A stretch of 64,000 nucleotides of DNA from Haematobacter missouriensis (GCF_000740775.1 NZ_JFGS01000018.1:1-64000); one strand, 5' to 3'; positions 44,804 through 54,272 are shown, numbered from the stretch's first letter. Numbers and translations: made by a program. Notes: a model not told the origin generated them from the letters alone.

Positions 44804-45761
44804 GGCACTCTCCCGCGACCCTCCGTGACGGCGGCAAGGGCCAATTCCCGAGAGTTTTACTTCAGGCCTCCGGTCAATGACCAGAGACAGTTTGTGGCCA
44901 GAGCCGGAAACGGCCCTGAATGCGCCAGGCTGCAGGTTGGCTGCCGGACAAAGGCAGGCGGAGGGACTCGCAAAGGGCGCGCGCAAGCCGCCTTCGGATC
45001 GGCCTCCGCCCGGGAAGCTCGGACATGAGCCACATTCGCCGCCGGCCGGAAGGCGGGGGGTCACGGGCGATGCCCGGTTCGGTTGTTGTTCCGCGGCGGA
45101 TAGGCGGGATCCGCGACCCCTAACATGAAAGAAACATTTGTGCTTATGTTGGAGCGAAAATCATTCGCAATCCGACGAAATCCAGCCGGAAATTGTTACA
45201 CTTCCGGGATGATTTTCCGATGTCCGGCCCATAGGCACGCCACTTTGGGAGTTTTTCAGCGGCCTGCTATAAGGGCGGGTCGCGGCAGCGGTGTCTCCCG
45301 CAGGTCTTGCGCTGGTTTACAGGCCGCCCCGGAAATGTTCCAGCAGGCTGCTGAAAAAGTCGGGCGTCCCCCCAGGCTTGCGTCGAAAGCCAGAAAATCT
45401 GTCCGATCACGTGCCAGAACTGGCGGTTTCCGGGACACATCTCAACAGTGCGGGAAGGAGCTTCAGGAGAATCGTGGAATGCTTTTTCAGCAGCCTGTTA
45501 GGTCTGCGCGGGAGCGGGAGATCGCCTGAGGACCTGAAGAAATCCAGACATTCGGGGGTCCGATGCCCCGATGTTCAAGGCATGGTATTCAGGAACTTTT
45601 CGGCAGGCTGTTGGATCAGGAAGCGGTTTTAGCAATGCCCCCGCCGATTTGACCGATCCACCCCGACTGGTCCCAGCCGACCGATCCACCGGGCCGGGGC
45701 CAATCCACTCCTCCCACGCCAAGCTGCTGCGTCCGGGCCAGCCGCCCGGCCCGGACCGTCC
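44804..45761. other. Gene-free boundary region with repeat copies
   Basis: About 960 bp between fecI and the thioesterase pseudogene without a supported gene. The first 320 bp hold the fecI promoter region, where I could not find a convincing Fur box. Bases 45140-45615 carry dispersed element copy B in two or three units. The remaining 150 bp show nothing recognisable. Confidence 0.5.
45140..45615. repeat. Dispersed intergenic element, copy B (best preserved cluster)
   Basis: Unit B2 (about 45341-45502) is the clearest member. It begins CAGCAGGCTGCTGAAAAAG and ends CTTTTTCAGCAGCCTGTTAG, perfect terminal inverted repeats of about 14 bp. Unit B1 (about 45140-45275) resembles copy A1 and may be the same element in opposite orientation. 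A fragment at about 45530-45615 ends CTTTTCGGCAGGCTGTTGG. No transposase is encoded. Confidence 0.75.
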
Positions 45762-46216
45762 TCAGGCCGAGGCGACGGGCCTGTCCCGCTCGCTTCCGGA
45801 GCGGAAACGGAAGCTCCCTTCGCCCATGCCGATGAGGTTGCCTGCCGCGTCGCGTACCTCGCCCGTGCAGAAAACGATCTTGCGCCCCCCGCCTTCATGA
45901 GCGCGGTGGCACGCACGACCCCTTCCTTCACCTGCCCGGTATAGGACACGGTGAGGGACAGGGTGACGGCGGCTTTCGGTTTCGCCGGATCGCCGCTCCA
46001 TGTCGCGGCATAGCCGCAGGAGGCGTCGAGCAGCGTGGCGATCACCCCGCCGTGCAGCACGCCCGAGCGGTTGAGGTGCCGGCCGTCAACCCGCATCTCC
46101 ACCACCGCCCGGCCCTCCGACCATTCGGCGAGCCGGTAGTCCAGCACACCGCGCAGACCTTCCGGCGTGTTCTCTTGCGTGAGGGGAAAGGCTGGGGCGG
46201 GGGTGTCTTCAGGCAT
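45762..46216 (-). pseudogene. PaaI-like hotdog thioesterase with a frameshift
   Basis: The first frame encodes a hotdog thioesterase start through LNRSGVLHGGVIATLLDASCGYAATW, the HGG(V/A) catalytic region, to MKAGG. The homology then moves to another frame: GRKIVFCTGEVRDAAGNLIGMGEGSFRF, the normal end. The switch point is a run of six C at 45885-45890; one extra base would restore a 151-residue enzyme. So it is a recent null mutation, a slippage variant or a sequencing error. The start ATG 46216 overlaps livF by 8 bp with a standard site, so it belongs to the liv-type operon. Intact PaaI-type enzymes release free acids from acyl-CoA. Confidence 0.8.
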
Positions 46217-46946
46217 GAACTCGCTCTTCGCTGGTACCACGCGCGAAGTAGAGATCGTGAAGACGGGAAAGGTCAACCGCTTCCGCCGGTTCGGAGAGGA
46301 TCACCTTGCCCCCGCGGACCAGATAGACATGGTCCGCGATCTTCAGCGCCTTGTTGGTGTTCTGCTCCACCAGCACGATGGTCCGGCCCTCCTTCTTCAG
46401 CCGGTCGAGGATCGCCATGACCTCATCCGTCATCACGGGCGAAAGCCCGAGTGAGGGTTCATCCACGAGGATCACCTTCGGCTCCTCCATCAGCCCGCGC
46501 CCCATGGCGAGCATCTGCGCCTCTCCGCCGGAGAGGGAGCTGGCAAGCTGATGGCGGCGCTCCTTCAGTCGGGGGAACATGTCATAGGCCATTTCCAGAT
46601 TGCGCGGGACGTTCGGGCGGCACCGTTCGATGAAGCCGCCGATCAGCAGGTTGTCCTCCACCGTCATGTCGCGGAAGATCATCCGGCCCTCCGGGATCAT
46701 GGCGATACCGTCCTTGACCAGCGTCCAGGTGGGTGTCCCGGCGACATTCCGCCCGGCAAAGCGGACCTCGCCCGAGCGGACGGGGATCAGCCCCATGATC
46801 GCCCGCATGAGCGTGGTCTTGCCGCCGCCGTTGGGGCCGAGAATGCAGGTGAGCTTGCCCTCCTCCGCCGAGAGGGAGATGTCCCACAGCACGTTGATCG
46901 CCCCGTAACCGGCGCGGACCTTGTCGATTTCAAGCAGCTTCGCCAC
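46209..46946 (-). CDS. livF: Branched-chain-type ABC transporter ATPase LivF
   Basis: A 245-residue ABC ATPase of the LivF type. Walker A GPNGGGKTT, signature LSGGEAQMLAMGRGLM, Walker B VILVDEPSLGLSP and VEQNTNKAL (LivF-type after the switch). It starts at GTG with AGGAG 8 nt upstream and overlaps livG by 17 bp. In context the substrate may be an organic acid rather than an amino acid. Confidence 0.9.
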   Translation of the reverse strand: MAKLLEIDKVRAGYGAINVLWDISLSAEEGKLTCILGPNGGGKTTLMRAIMGLIPVRSGEVRFAGRNVAGTPTWTLVKDGIAMIPEGRMIFRDMTVEDNLLIGGFIERCRPNVPRNLEMAYDMFPRLKERRHQLASSLSGGEAQMLAMGRGLMEEPKVILVDEPSLGLSPVMTDEVMAILDRLKKEGRTIVLVEQNTNKALKIADHVYLVRGGKVILSEPAEAVDLSRLHDLYFARGTSEERVHA

Positions 46947-47643
46947 CGGTATAGCTCCTGATCACTTCGGGGTTGCGGAACACGTCGTCAGGTGTGCCGT
47001 CGGCTATGAGGCGGCCGAAGTTCAGCACGATGACGCGCGGACAGGTGTTGGAGATGGTCTCGATGTCATGTTCCACCATCAGCAGGGCCAGCCCGAACCG
47101 CGCGCGCGCCTCGTCCAGCGTCTGCATGAAGGCGCGCTTGCCCGCCGTTTCCAACCCGGCGAGCACTTCGTCCAGCATGAGCAGCCGCGGATTGGTGGCG
47201 AGCGCCTTGCCCACCTCCAGCGCCTTCTGCTCCGTCAGGGCGAGAGAAGTTGCGGCGTCCATGTTCGCCTTGTGGCCGAGGCGGGTGATGTCGAGGATTT
47301 CGGCGATCTTCTCCGCATCGACGCGACCTGTGCCGAAGCGCTGCGCGACGATCAGGTTCTCCCGCACTGTCAGTTCGTGCATTGGCTGCGGCACCTGGAA
47401 CGCCCGGCCAAGGCCGATGCGCGCGCGTTTGTGGATCGGCATGCCGATCAGGTTGTGCCCCCCGAAGGAGAGCGTGCCCTTCGTCGGCCGCACGAGGCCG
47501 GAGACGGCGTTGAACAGCGTGGTCTTGCCCGCGCCGTTCGGACCGACGAGGCCGATCACCTCCTTCTCCGCCAGCGAGAAACTGACATCCGAAACGGCGA
47601 CCAGCCCGCCAAAGGCGACGGTGACTCCATCAAGCGCGAGCAT
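46930..47643 (-). CDS. livG: Branched-chain-type ABC transporter ATPase LivG
   Basis: A 237-residue ABC ATPase. Walker A GPNGAGKTT, a LivG-type insertion (GHNLIGMPIHKRARIGLGRAFQVPQ), signature LTEQKALEVGKAL in place of the canonical LSGGQ, Walker B LLMLDEVLAGL and the EHDIETI switch. The changed signature LALTEQKALE is usual in this subfamily. It overlaps livM by 14 bp. Confidence 0.9.
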   Translation of the reverse strand: MLALDGVTVAFGGLVAVSDVSFSLAEKEVIGLVGPNGAGKTTLFNAVSGLVRPTKGTLSFGGHNLIGMPIHKRARIGLGRAFQVPQPMHELTVRENLIVAQRFGTGRVDAEKIAEILDITRLGHKANMDAATSLALTEQKALEVGKALATNPRLLMLDEVLAGLETAGKRAFMQTLDEARARFGLALLMVEHDIETISNTCPRVIVLNFGRLIADGTPDDVFRNPEVIRSYTGGEAA

Positions 47644-48586
47644 GGCTGCCTCCCCTGGTGAAACGTTCCCGGATCCAGGGCAGCAGGCCCTGCGGCGAAA
47701 AGATGACGATCACGGCAAGCAGTGCACCAAGGATGAGCTGATGGCCGGCAGGCAGGATCTGCTTGAACACGAACTGATCGACCAGATAGACGGCCATCGC
47801 GCCGGCGAGGGGCCCCCAGAGCGTCCGGTAGCCGCCGAAGATCGCCGCGACGATGGCGAGCGTCGTCCAGCTTCCGTGGAAGGCATATTCCGGTTCGAGG
47901 AAGTTGATGTAGTGCGCGTTGAACGCGCCCATCATCCCCGCGAAAAATGCCGCGAGCAGAAGGATCAGCGCCTTCAGCATCGTGGCGTTGACGCCGACGA
48001 CGCGGGTCGCATCCTCGCTGTCGTGCATGGCGCGGAGAGCGAGGCCCTCCGGGCTGCGACGGACCAGCGCATAGACCAGCATGCTGAACAGGACGAGCGA
48101 CAGCACCACGAAATATCCGCCGAGCGGGGTGCCGAAGTCGATGCCTCCGACCTTGGGCAGACGGGGGATCGACAGGATGCCGCCCGCGCCGTTGGTGAGC
48201 CAGCGCATTTCTGTCGCGAGGATGCGGAAGATCTCGGCAAAGGCCAGCATGGCGAGGGCGAAATACGGCCCCCGGAGCCGCAGCGCGGGCATGGTCACGA
48301 TGGATGCGGCCGAGGCGATCAGCCCCGCCACCGGCATGGCGAGGAACACCGGCCAGCCCGCCTTCATCACCAGCAGGGCGGAGGCATAGGCGCCCACGCC
48401 GAAGAACGCGGCCTGACCGAAGCTGACCATGCCGCCCAGGTTGCCGAGCATGGCCCAGGAAACCGCGATGCCCGCGATGGTGAGCGCCGCGACGATGATG
48501 CCCATCACATAGGTATTCGCGGCAAAGACCAGCGGGACGGCGATATAGGCGAGGGCGAGAAAGACGATGAGTGCGATATGTTTCAT
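47630..48586 (-). CDS. livM: Branched-chain-type ABC transporter permease LivM
   Basis: A 318-residue permease with about 8-10 hydrophobic segments. GMVSFGQAAFFGVGAYASALL near 50-70 is the LivM signature, and GLALRAMHDSEDATRVVGVN is the ATPase-contact (EAA-like) loop. Overlaps livH by 4 bp. Confidence 0.9.
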   Translation of the reverse strand: MKHIALIVFLALAYIAVPLVFAANTYVMGIIVAALTIAGIAVSWAMLGNLGGMVSFGQAAFFGVGAYASALLVMKAGWPVFLAMPVAGLIASAASIVTMPALRLRGPYFALAMLAFAEIFRILATEMRWLTNGAGGILSIPRLPKVGGIDFGTPLGGYFVVLSLVLFSMLVYALVRRSPEGLALRAMHDSEDATRVVGVNATMLKALILLLAAFFAGMMGAFNAHYINFLEPEYAFHGSWTTLAIVAAIFGGYRTLWGPLAGAMAVYLVDQFVFKQILPAGHQLILGALLAVIVIFSPQGLLPWIRERFTRGGSHARA

Positions 48587-49458
48587 CCGCGCCTCCTCGC
48601 ACGGCCGAAGAGCCCGGAGGGCATGACGAGAAGAACGACGAGGAACAGGACCATCCCAGCCATCGGCTGCAGCGCGGAGGACCAGAGCGTTGCCGTCAGG
48701 CTTTCAGCGATGCCGATCAGGATAGCGCCCACCAGCACACCCGGCACCGAGCCGAGACCCGCCAGAACGGTGATGACGAACGCCTTGATGGTCAGTGCAT
48801 GGCCGACGGAGGGCTGGATCACCTGCCCGGTATAGAGCGCCACGCCCGCGATGGCGGCAAGCAGCCCGGCCACGCCGAAGGAGAGAACCTCCGTTGTGCG
48901 GGGGTTGATGCCCATGAGCTTGGCCGCGTCCCGGTTGGACGACACGGCGCGGAGCGCCCGGCCATACCAGCTCCGGTTCAGCCACCACCAGACGGCGGCG
49001 ACCATGACCGCGCCCGCCAGCGCCGCCAGCACCTCTGACTTCATGGCATAGAAGGTATCGGCTATCACGAAGGGTTCGTGATACCAGGCGACGTTGGTGG
49101 AGCGCACGTCCGCCGACCAGATGAGCAGGATCGCATTGGTCAGCGCGATGCCGATGCCGAAGGTGAGGATCAGGGAGTTTATCTCCCGGTCGGTCTTGAT
49201 GCGGGTGAGCAGCAGATAGACGAGCACGCTGGTGATCGACACGATCACCACGGCGAAGGGCAGCGCCCAGATCGGGTTGAGTCCGTATTGCGACTCAGCC
49301 GTATAGGCGATGTAGCCCGCGAGGAGCACAAGCTCCCCGTGGGCGAGGTTGATGATCCGCATCGTCCCGAAGACGAGCGCGAGGCCGAGGGCGATCAGCG
49401 CGTAGTAGGCGCCGACCAGAACCCCCGAATACAGGGACTGGATGATGAGTTCTGTCAT
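48583..49458 (-). CDS. livH: Branched-chain-type ABC transporter permease LivH
   Basis: A 291-residue permease. LVFGTMRIINLAHGELVLLAGYIAY near 28-52 is the LivH signature, and RALRAVSSNRDAAKLMGIN the ATPase-contact loop. About eight membrane segments. First membrane gene after the binding protein gene. Confidence 0.9.
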   Translation of the reverse strand: MTELIIQSLYSGVLVGAYYALIALGLALVFGTMRIINLAHGELVLLAGYIAYTAESQYGLNPIWALPFAVVIVSITSVLVYLLLTRIKTDREINSLILTFGIGIALTNAILLIWSADVRSTNVAWYHEPFVIADTFYAMKSEVLAALAGAVMVAAVWWWLNRSWYGRALRAVSSNRDAAKLMGINPRTTEVLSFGVAGLLAAIAGVALYTGQVIQPSVGHALTIKAFVITVLAGLGSVPGVLVGAILIGIAESLTATLWSSALQPMAGMVLFLVVLLVMPSGLFGRARRRG

Positions 49459-49480
49459 GGTCTTTCCGTGGAACGCGCCG

Positions 49481-50647
49481 TTACCAGGCGACGCCGGGGA
49501 AGGTGGCGGGGCCGGTCTGGGCCTCGGGCGGCCAGACGATGGGGATCTGGCCGGCCTGATGCTGGCCGATCCGGTGGGAGAAATTCACGTTGTCGCCGCC
49601 CTCGTCGAAGCGGACGGTGCCGATCAGCGTCTCATGTTCCTTGCTGTGGAGGGCGCGAATGATGCCCTCGGTGGAAGGATCCCCCGCGTCATGGGCCTCC
49701 GCCACCGCGTTGAACAGCAGGGTGGACTGCACATAGCCGTAGATGCCGAGGTAATCGACATCCTTGCCGAACATCTGCTCATAGACCTCCGCAAAGACAC
49801 GCTCCTGTTCCGTCAGGAACTTCGGCGGATAGGAGACGGTGGAGGTGCCGTAGACGTTGTTCATCAGCTCGGGGAAATCCTTCCACATCTTGGTGGTGGT
49901 GAGCGACCAGACCCCGCCGATGGCCTTGACGTCCGGAGTGAACACGCGGGCAGCGCGGATGATCCCGACATAGTCGTTTTCATAGCCGATCATCGCGATG
50001 GCCTCCGGCCGGTCGATGACCTTGATCTTGTGCATGATCGGCTTGAAGTCCGTCACGGAGGCGTCGAACGGGTGCATGGTCACCGCGATGCCGCTTGCCT
50101 GCCAGTCCTTCTCCAGCATGCGGGCCACTTCCTGCGTGGCCTCTCGCGTGGAGTAGAGCACGGAGACGGAACGGATGCCCTGATCGCGGTAGAATCCGGC
50201 CAGCGCCTTGGCATAGCCCGCCGCGTTGTTGATGCGGAAGAAGGTCTTGAGACCCCGGTGGCTCAGTTCCGTGGCCACCCCGCCCGAGGTGATGTAGACC
50301 TTGCCCAACCGCTCCGCCGTGTCGGAGGCCGGTCCGATGATGTTGGAGCCATAGCCGCCGGTAAAGGCGATCGCCCCTTCGGAGTTCAGCTTCTCGATTG
50401 CCGCGATGGCCTTGGCCGGCTGGGTTTCGTCGTCCACGGTGATGACCTTGACCGTGTGGCGGCCGTTGGTGCGGTTGAAGATCTCGGCGGCGACCTGGAT
50501 CCCCTCGTTCATGCCTTGGCCCACGCGGGCGAGCGGGCCGGTGAGCGGCAGTTCCGATCCGATGATGAATTCCGCCGCACGCGCTCCTGTCGCGCCGCCA
50601 AGTCCGACCGTCAGCGCGAGCGCCGAGGCCGCCAGAAGTCTCAGCAT
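49481..50647 (-). CDS. livK: Branched-chain-type ABC transporter substrate-binding protein
   Basis: A 388-residue periplasmic type I binding protein. The signal peptide (MLRLLAASALALTVGLGGA) is cleaved near GARAA. The start IIGSELPLTGPLARVGQGMNEGIQVAAEIFN is typical of Liv/aromatic-acid-binding members. ATG 50647 has GGAGGAG upstream; the longer frame adds eight residues. It directly follows an acyl-CoA ligase gene on the same strand, as with transporters for aromatic or dicarboxylic acids. Confidence 0.87.
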   Translation of the reverse strand: MLRLLAASALALTVGLGGATGARAAEFIIGSELPLTGPLARVGQGMNEGIQVAAEIFNRTNGRHTVKVITVDDETQPAKAIAAIEKLNSEGAIAFTGGYGSNIIGPASDTAERLGKVYITSGGVATELSHRGLKTFFRINNAAGYAKALAGFYRDQGIRSVSVLYSTREATQEVARMLEKDWQASGIAVTMHPFDASVTDFKPIMHKIKVIDRPEAIAMIGYENDYVGIIRAARVFTPDVKAIGGVWSLTTTKMWKDFPELMNNVYGTSTVSYPPKFLTEQERVFAEVYEQMFGKDVDYLGIYGYVQSTLLFNAVAEAHDAGDPSTEGIIRALHSKEHETLIGTVRFDEGGDNVNFSHRIGQHQAGQIPIVWPPEAQTGPATFPGVAW

Positions 50648-50672
50648 TCTTTCTCCTCCCCCAAGGGTCATT

Positions 50673-52274
50673 TCAGGTGTCGCCCCGCGCCATCGCGGCG
50701 AGGCGGTTCTTCAGGATCTTGCCCGTCGCCCCTGCGGGCAGCGCCTGCATCACCACGTAGTCGCTGGGATGCTTGTAGGGCGCGAGATTGGCCGCCACAT
50801 GGGCCTTCAGCGCGTCGAGATCGAGCGTCACCTCCGGCGCGGGTTCGAGAAAGGCCACGACCTCCTCGTTCCCGGCCTCCGCCGGGCGCCCGACGACGGC
50901 AGATTGCGTGATGCCGGGGAAGGCGTTCAGAACGGCCTCAACCTCCACCGGATAGACGTTGAAGCCGGAACGGATGATGAGTTCCTTCGACCGGCCCACG
51001 ATGAACACCGCTCCATCAGGCTCGATCCGGGCGAAATCGCCCGTGTTCAGCCAGCCATCAGGAGAGAGCACCTGCGCCGTCAGGTCAGGGGCGTGATAAT
51101 AGCCCTTCATGATGCCGGGGCCCCGCGCCCAGAGCTCACCGATCCCGCCTTCCGGCGCGTCCTTTCCGTCCGGCCCCACGAGGCGGAGCTCCACCCCGGG
51201 AAGTGCTGGCCCCACGGACACATCCGCGCGCCGTGTGCCCCACACCATGCCGGTCAGCGTGGGAGACGCTTCTGTCAGCCCGTAGCCGTTCAGGACAGGA
51301 AGCCCGAAGAGCGCCTCCGTCCGCGCCTTCACCACCGGATCGAGCGGCGAGCCGCCCGAAGACAGGACGCGGAGCGCCGGGATGGAAAGGCGCGCCTCTG
51401 TCCCCAGCAGCTCGATGAAGCGCGCATACATCGCGGGCACGCCGAGGAAGCAGGTGATCCGCCCCGATTGCAGATCTTCCAGCACCTTGCGGGCGGAGAA
51501 ACGCGGCATGAACTCAAGGCTCGCGCCCGAGGTCAGCGAGCACAGGAACACCGAGGAAAGCCCATAGACATGCGACATCGGCAGCACCGCATAGACCACG
51601 TCCTGCGGGCGCATCTGGCGGGTGGCGGCGGAGAGGCTTCCGACGGACAGCAGGTTCCGGTGCGTCAGCATAACACCCTTCGGCTTGCCCGTGGTGCCTG
51701 ATGTGTAGATGAGCGCCGCCACCTGCTCGCCCGTCGGGTCCACCGGCTCGGGCTGTGTCGTCTCGTTCAGCGGTCCGATGGCGATGCGGCCCAGGTGAGG
51801 CACGTCGATCTCCGCGATCCCGGCATGGGCGGCATGCTGCGTCGCATCGGGGGACACTTCGACGGTGTAGATCACGCGACGCGCGCCGGAGTGCGCGCGG
51901 ATCGTCTCCAGTTCCCCCTCCGAGAGCCGCGCGTTGATCGTCGCCAGCCACACGTCGATCGTGCCCGCCGCCAGCAGCAGCAGGGCGAGCGCGATGCCAT
52001 TCTCGTTCACGACCATGAGCCGGTCCCCCGGCCGCAATCCCTGATCGGTGAGCCAGCGGGCGGTATCCCGGATCGCCGCGGCGGTTTCGCCATAGGTCAG
52101 ACGGCGGTCCCCCTCGACCAGGGCGGGGGCGTCGGGGGTGCGTTCCGCCCAGTCGAAGACCACGTCGGCGAGCCGGGACGGCAACGTCTTCAGTGCGGCA
52201 AAGGCGCGGGCCCGGGTGGCTTCCGCCGCCGCATCCGGGGTCTTTGGTTCGGCAATGTCTCCATGCGATGTCAT
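50673..52274 (-). CDS. AMP-dependent acyl-CoA ligase (PimA-like by context)
   Basis: A 533-residue ANL-family ligase activating a carboxylic acid to its CoA ester. LIYTSGTTGKPKGVMLTHRN (P-loop), GYGLTEASP, GWLNTGDFARIEPDG and the C-terminal GATGKILKNRL with the catalytic lysine are all present. It is cotranscribed with the transporter and faces the pim-like operon, so a dicarboxylate (pimelate or adipate type) is the best guess. A medium-chain fatty or aromatic acid is possible. Confidence 0.85.
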   Translation of the reverse strand: MTSHGDIAEPKTPDAAAEATRARAFAALKTLPSRLADVVFDWAERTPDAPALVEGDRRLTYGETAAAIRDTARWLTDQGLRPGDRLMVVNENGIALALLLLAAGTIDVWLATINARLSEGELETIRAHSGARRVIYTVEVSPDATQHAAHAGIAEIDVPHLGRIAIGPLNETTQPEPVDPTGEQVAALIYTSGTTGKPKGVMLTHRNLLSVGSLSAATRQMRPQDVVYAVLPMSHVYGLSSVFLCSLTSGASLEFMPRFSARKVLEDLQSGRITCFLGVPAMYARFIELLGTEARLSIPALRVLSSGGSPLDPVVKARTEALFGLPVLNGYGLTEASPTLTGMVWGTRRADVSVGPALPGVELRLVGPDGKDAPEGGIGELWARGPGIMKGYYHAPDLTAQVLSPDGWLNTGDFARIEPDGAVFIVGRSKELIIRSGFNVYPVEVEAVLNAFPGITQSAVVGRPAEAGNEEVVAFLEPAPEVTLDLDALKAHVAANLAPYKHPSDYVVMQALPAGATGKILKNRLAAMARGDT

Positions 52275-52286
52275 CGCGTCTCTCCA

Positions 52287-52353
52287 GTATCAGCGCCGGC
52301 CAGCGGAACTGGCCCGGTATCACGTCGGCCAGCGGGCGGCTGGCCCGGTATCA
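52287..52353 (-). repeat. Tandem 30-bp hairpin repeat upstream of the ligase gene
   Basis: Two units (52287-52316 and 52317-52347) begin GTATCA and contain GGCCAG/CTGGCC arms that form a hairpin. A partial third unit provides the iclR stop codon (52351-52353). It lies in the iclR-to-ligase transcript. Confidence 0.7.
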
Positions 52354-53160
52354 GCGTCGGGCGAGGCTCGCCTCGATCCGTCCGACGGTTTCGACAAGGC
52401 GGGGGCCGAAATCCGCCGCCAGCCGGTCCGCCGGCATGACGAGCGCGGGCGCCCCGCAGTTGAATGACAGCACGCCCCGCCCGCCAGACAGCAGGATGGC
52501 GCGTCCGACGGAATGGATCGTGCTTTGCCAGGCGCCGGTCGTCTGGGTGAAGCCCAGTGTCGCGTGGTCGCGCATTCCGTTCTCTATCTCCTTGCGCACG
52601 GCGGGCCAGTCCGCGCCGTGGCGCGCCTTCAGCAGGTCCATGGCCTCCGTGCGGTCCGCCTCCGGTGCGACGGCAAACCACGCCTTGCCCATGGAGGTGG
52701 TGCCGAGCGGTATGCGCGAGCCGACCTCCAGGTTCAGCTTGAGCGGCCCGCGCCCACGCGCGGTTTCCACATAGACCATGGCGGCCCGGTGCCTGCGGCC
52801 CATGGAAACGGATGCGTCCGTCTCCAGCGCCAGCGTCTGCATGAAGGGCCGCGCCACCTCCCGGAAATCCAGCGAGGAAAGCGCGCTGTAGCCCAGAGAC
52901 AGCACGCCGATGTCCAGCCGGTACTTGCCGGTCGCCTCATCGGCGCGGAGGTAGCCCAGCTCGGTAAGGGTATGGGTCATGCGGCAAACGGTGGCCTTGG
53001 GCAGGCCCGTCTTCCGCGCGATGTCCTGATTGCCCAGCGTCCGGTCAGCGCCGCCAAAGGCGCGCAGAACGTCCAGACCGCGGGCCAGCGCGGTGACGAA
53101 CATGCGGTCCCGATCACCGGGCCGCACTTCAGGCTCGAGTCCCGCCCCCCGCGGCATCAT
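52351..53160 (-). CDS. IclR-family regulator 1 of the pim-like cluster
   Basis: A 269-residue IclR protein. The winged helix (FVTALARGLDVLRAFGGADRTLGNQDIARKTGLPKATVCRMTHTLTELGYL) and the effector domain (LGTTSMGKAWFAV; ENGMRDHATLGFTQTTGAWQSTIHSVGRAI) are clear. ATG 53160 is preferred for its GAGGAGAAGG site; ATG 53190 is possible. Two perfect or near-perfect 17-bp palindromes lie upstream (53232-53284). It is similar to regulator 2 and probably arose by duplication. Confidence 0.87.
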   Translation of the reverse strand: MMPRGAGLEPEVRPGDRDRMFVTALARGLDVLRAFGGADRTLGNQDIARKTGLPKATVCRMTHTLTELGYLRADEATGKYRLDIGVLSLGYSALSSLDFREVARPFMQTLALETDASVSMGRRHRAAMVYVETARGRGPLKLNLEVGSRIPLGTTSMGKAWFAVAPEADRTEAMDLLKARHGADWPAVRKEIENGMRDHATLGFTQTTGAWQSTIHSVGRAILLSGGRGVLSFNCGAPALVMPADRLAADFGPRLVETVGRIEASLARR

Positions 53161-53231
53161 CCCGTCCTCCTTCTCCTCAGGCGAGGGCATGGCATGGCGC
53201 CGGAGGCGATGTCAAAGAAAAATGGAACATA

Positions 53232-53248
53232 GTTTCGCAGAGCGAAAC
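53232..53248. promoter_or_regulatory. IclR-type operator 1
   Basis: GTTTCGC-AGA-GCGAAAC, a perfect dyad with 7-bp arms, 72 bp upstream of the iclR1 ATG. It follows the GTTYYGC-N3-GCRRAAC pattern shared with the two sites below. Confidence 0.7.
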
Positions 53249-53267
53249 GGTTTTGTCGGACGACTTA

Positions 53268-53284
53268 ATTCTGCATCGCAGAAC
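53268..53284. promoter_or_regulatory. IclR-type operator 2
   Basis: ATTCTGC-ATC-GCAGAAC, six matching bases in each arm, 19 bp from operator 1, in the gap between the two iclR genes. Confidence 0.7.
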
Positions 53285-53322
53285 TAAGCTGCGCTCAGCG
53301 AAATCTGTGTGAAGGTGGTTTG

Positions 53323-54117
53323 TCAGCCCCCGACGCGGCCGGTCAGGCTCCGTGCGATATCGATCAGGCGCGGGCGCACTTCGGAGAGCAGGAAGTCCGG
53401 CGGGGTCATCACGGTCGGCGCGCCGCAGTTCAGCACCATCGGCGGAAGCCCGCCACCGGGATGAAAGCCTACCGCGATGCCGCTCACCTTTTCCTGCCAG
53501 TCGCCAAAGGCGGTGGCGCAGCCATATTGCTCGTAATCCCGCAGGCCTTTCTCGATCCCCGCACGCAAACGTGGCCAGGCGCTTTCGTCGATGGCGCGAA
53601 TCTCGTCCATCAAGTCATCCCGTTCGCGGCTGTCGCAGACGGCGAGATAGGCCCGCCCCATGGCACTGCGGCTGAGTGACATCCGGGTGCCGATTTCCAC
53701 GTTCAGAAGGATGGTTGCCCTGCCGTGGCAGCATTCGACATAGCGCATGGAGAGCCTGTCCCGCACCCCCAATCCCGCCGAGGCGTTGGCGAAATAGGCC
53801 AGATCCTGCAAGCGCTCCCGCGCCAGTGCCCGGATGTTCAGCCCGCCCAGCACCACGGAGGCAAGCCCCATAAGCGCGGGACCGTGCCGGTATTTTCCAT
53901 GCGCTTCCGAATAGGTGAGATAGCCTCGGCGGGTCAGCGTATGCGTCAACCGCGAGACAGTGGACTTGGGCAGCCCGCAGCGTTCGGCAATCTCCGTATT
54001 GCCCAGAAACTCTTCTCCCCGCTTGAAGCTGGACAGAACATCCAGCCCGCGCGCCAGCGCAGTGATGAAGCTCCTGTCGTCTTCCTCGGTGGAAAAATTC
54101 TGGGATCGGCTTGCCAC
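53323..54117 (-). CDS. IclR-family regulator 2 of the pim-like cluster
   Basis: A 264-residue IclR protein with a winged helix (FITALARGLDVLSSFKRGEEFLGNTEIAERCGLPKSTVSRLTHTLTRRGYL) and effector domain (SRSAMGRAYLAV; EKGLRDYEQYGCATAFGDWQEKVSGIAVGF). I chose GTG 54117, with AAGGAG 6 nt upstream, over the ATG at 54231 that would lie in the divergent promoter. It faces the pim-like operon and probably controls it. Confidence 0.87.
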   Translation of the reverse strand: MASRSQNFSTEEDDRSFITALARGLDVLSSFKRGEEFLGNTEIAERCGLPKSTVSRLTHTLTRRGYLTYSEAHGKYRHGPALMGLASVVLGGLNIRALARERLQDLAYFANASAGLGVRDRLSMRYVECCHGRATILLNVEIGTRMSLSRSAMGRAYLAVCDSRERDDLMDEIRAIDESAWPRLRAGIEKGLRDYEQYGCATAFGDWQEKVSGIAVGFHPGGGLPPMVLNCGAPTVMTPPDFLLSEVRPRLIDIARSLTGRVGG

Positions 54118-54272
54118 TGGCTGCTCCTTGCGATGAAGTTCCCATTTGTCCGCAGCGCTACGTTGAGTCAACGCAATTCCGTCAGGTGGAACAATGTACG
54201 CCCAATAAACTGGCGAGTTCGGGTTTGACATGGGCCGATTTTGAGGGCAGAAATTCCGACAAGCAGATTTTT

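Noticed and set aside
44804-45064. Longer ATG-started version of fecI
   Set aside because: The extra 87 residues have no sigma-factor similarity; the GTG at 44803 has a good ribosome site and gives the usual length.
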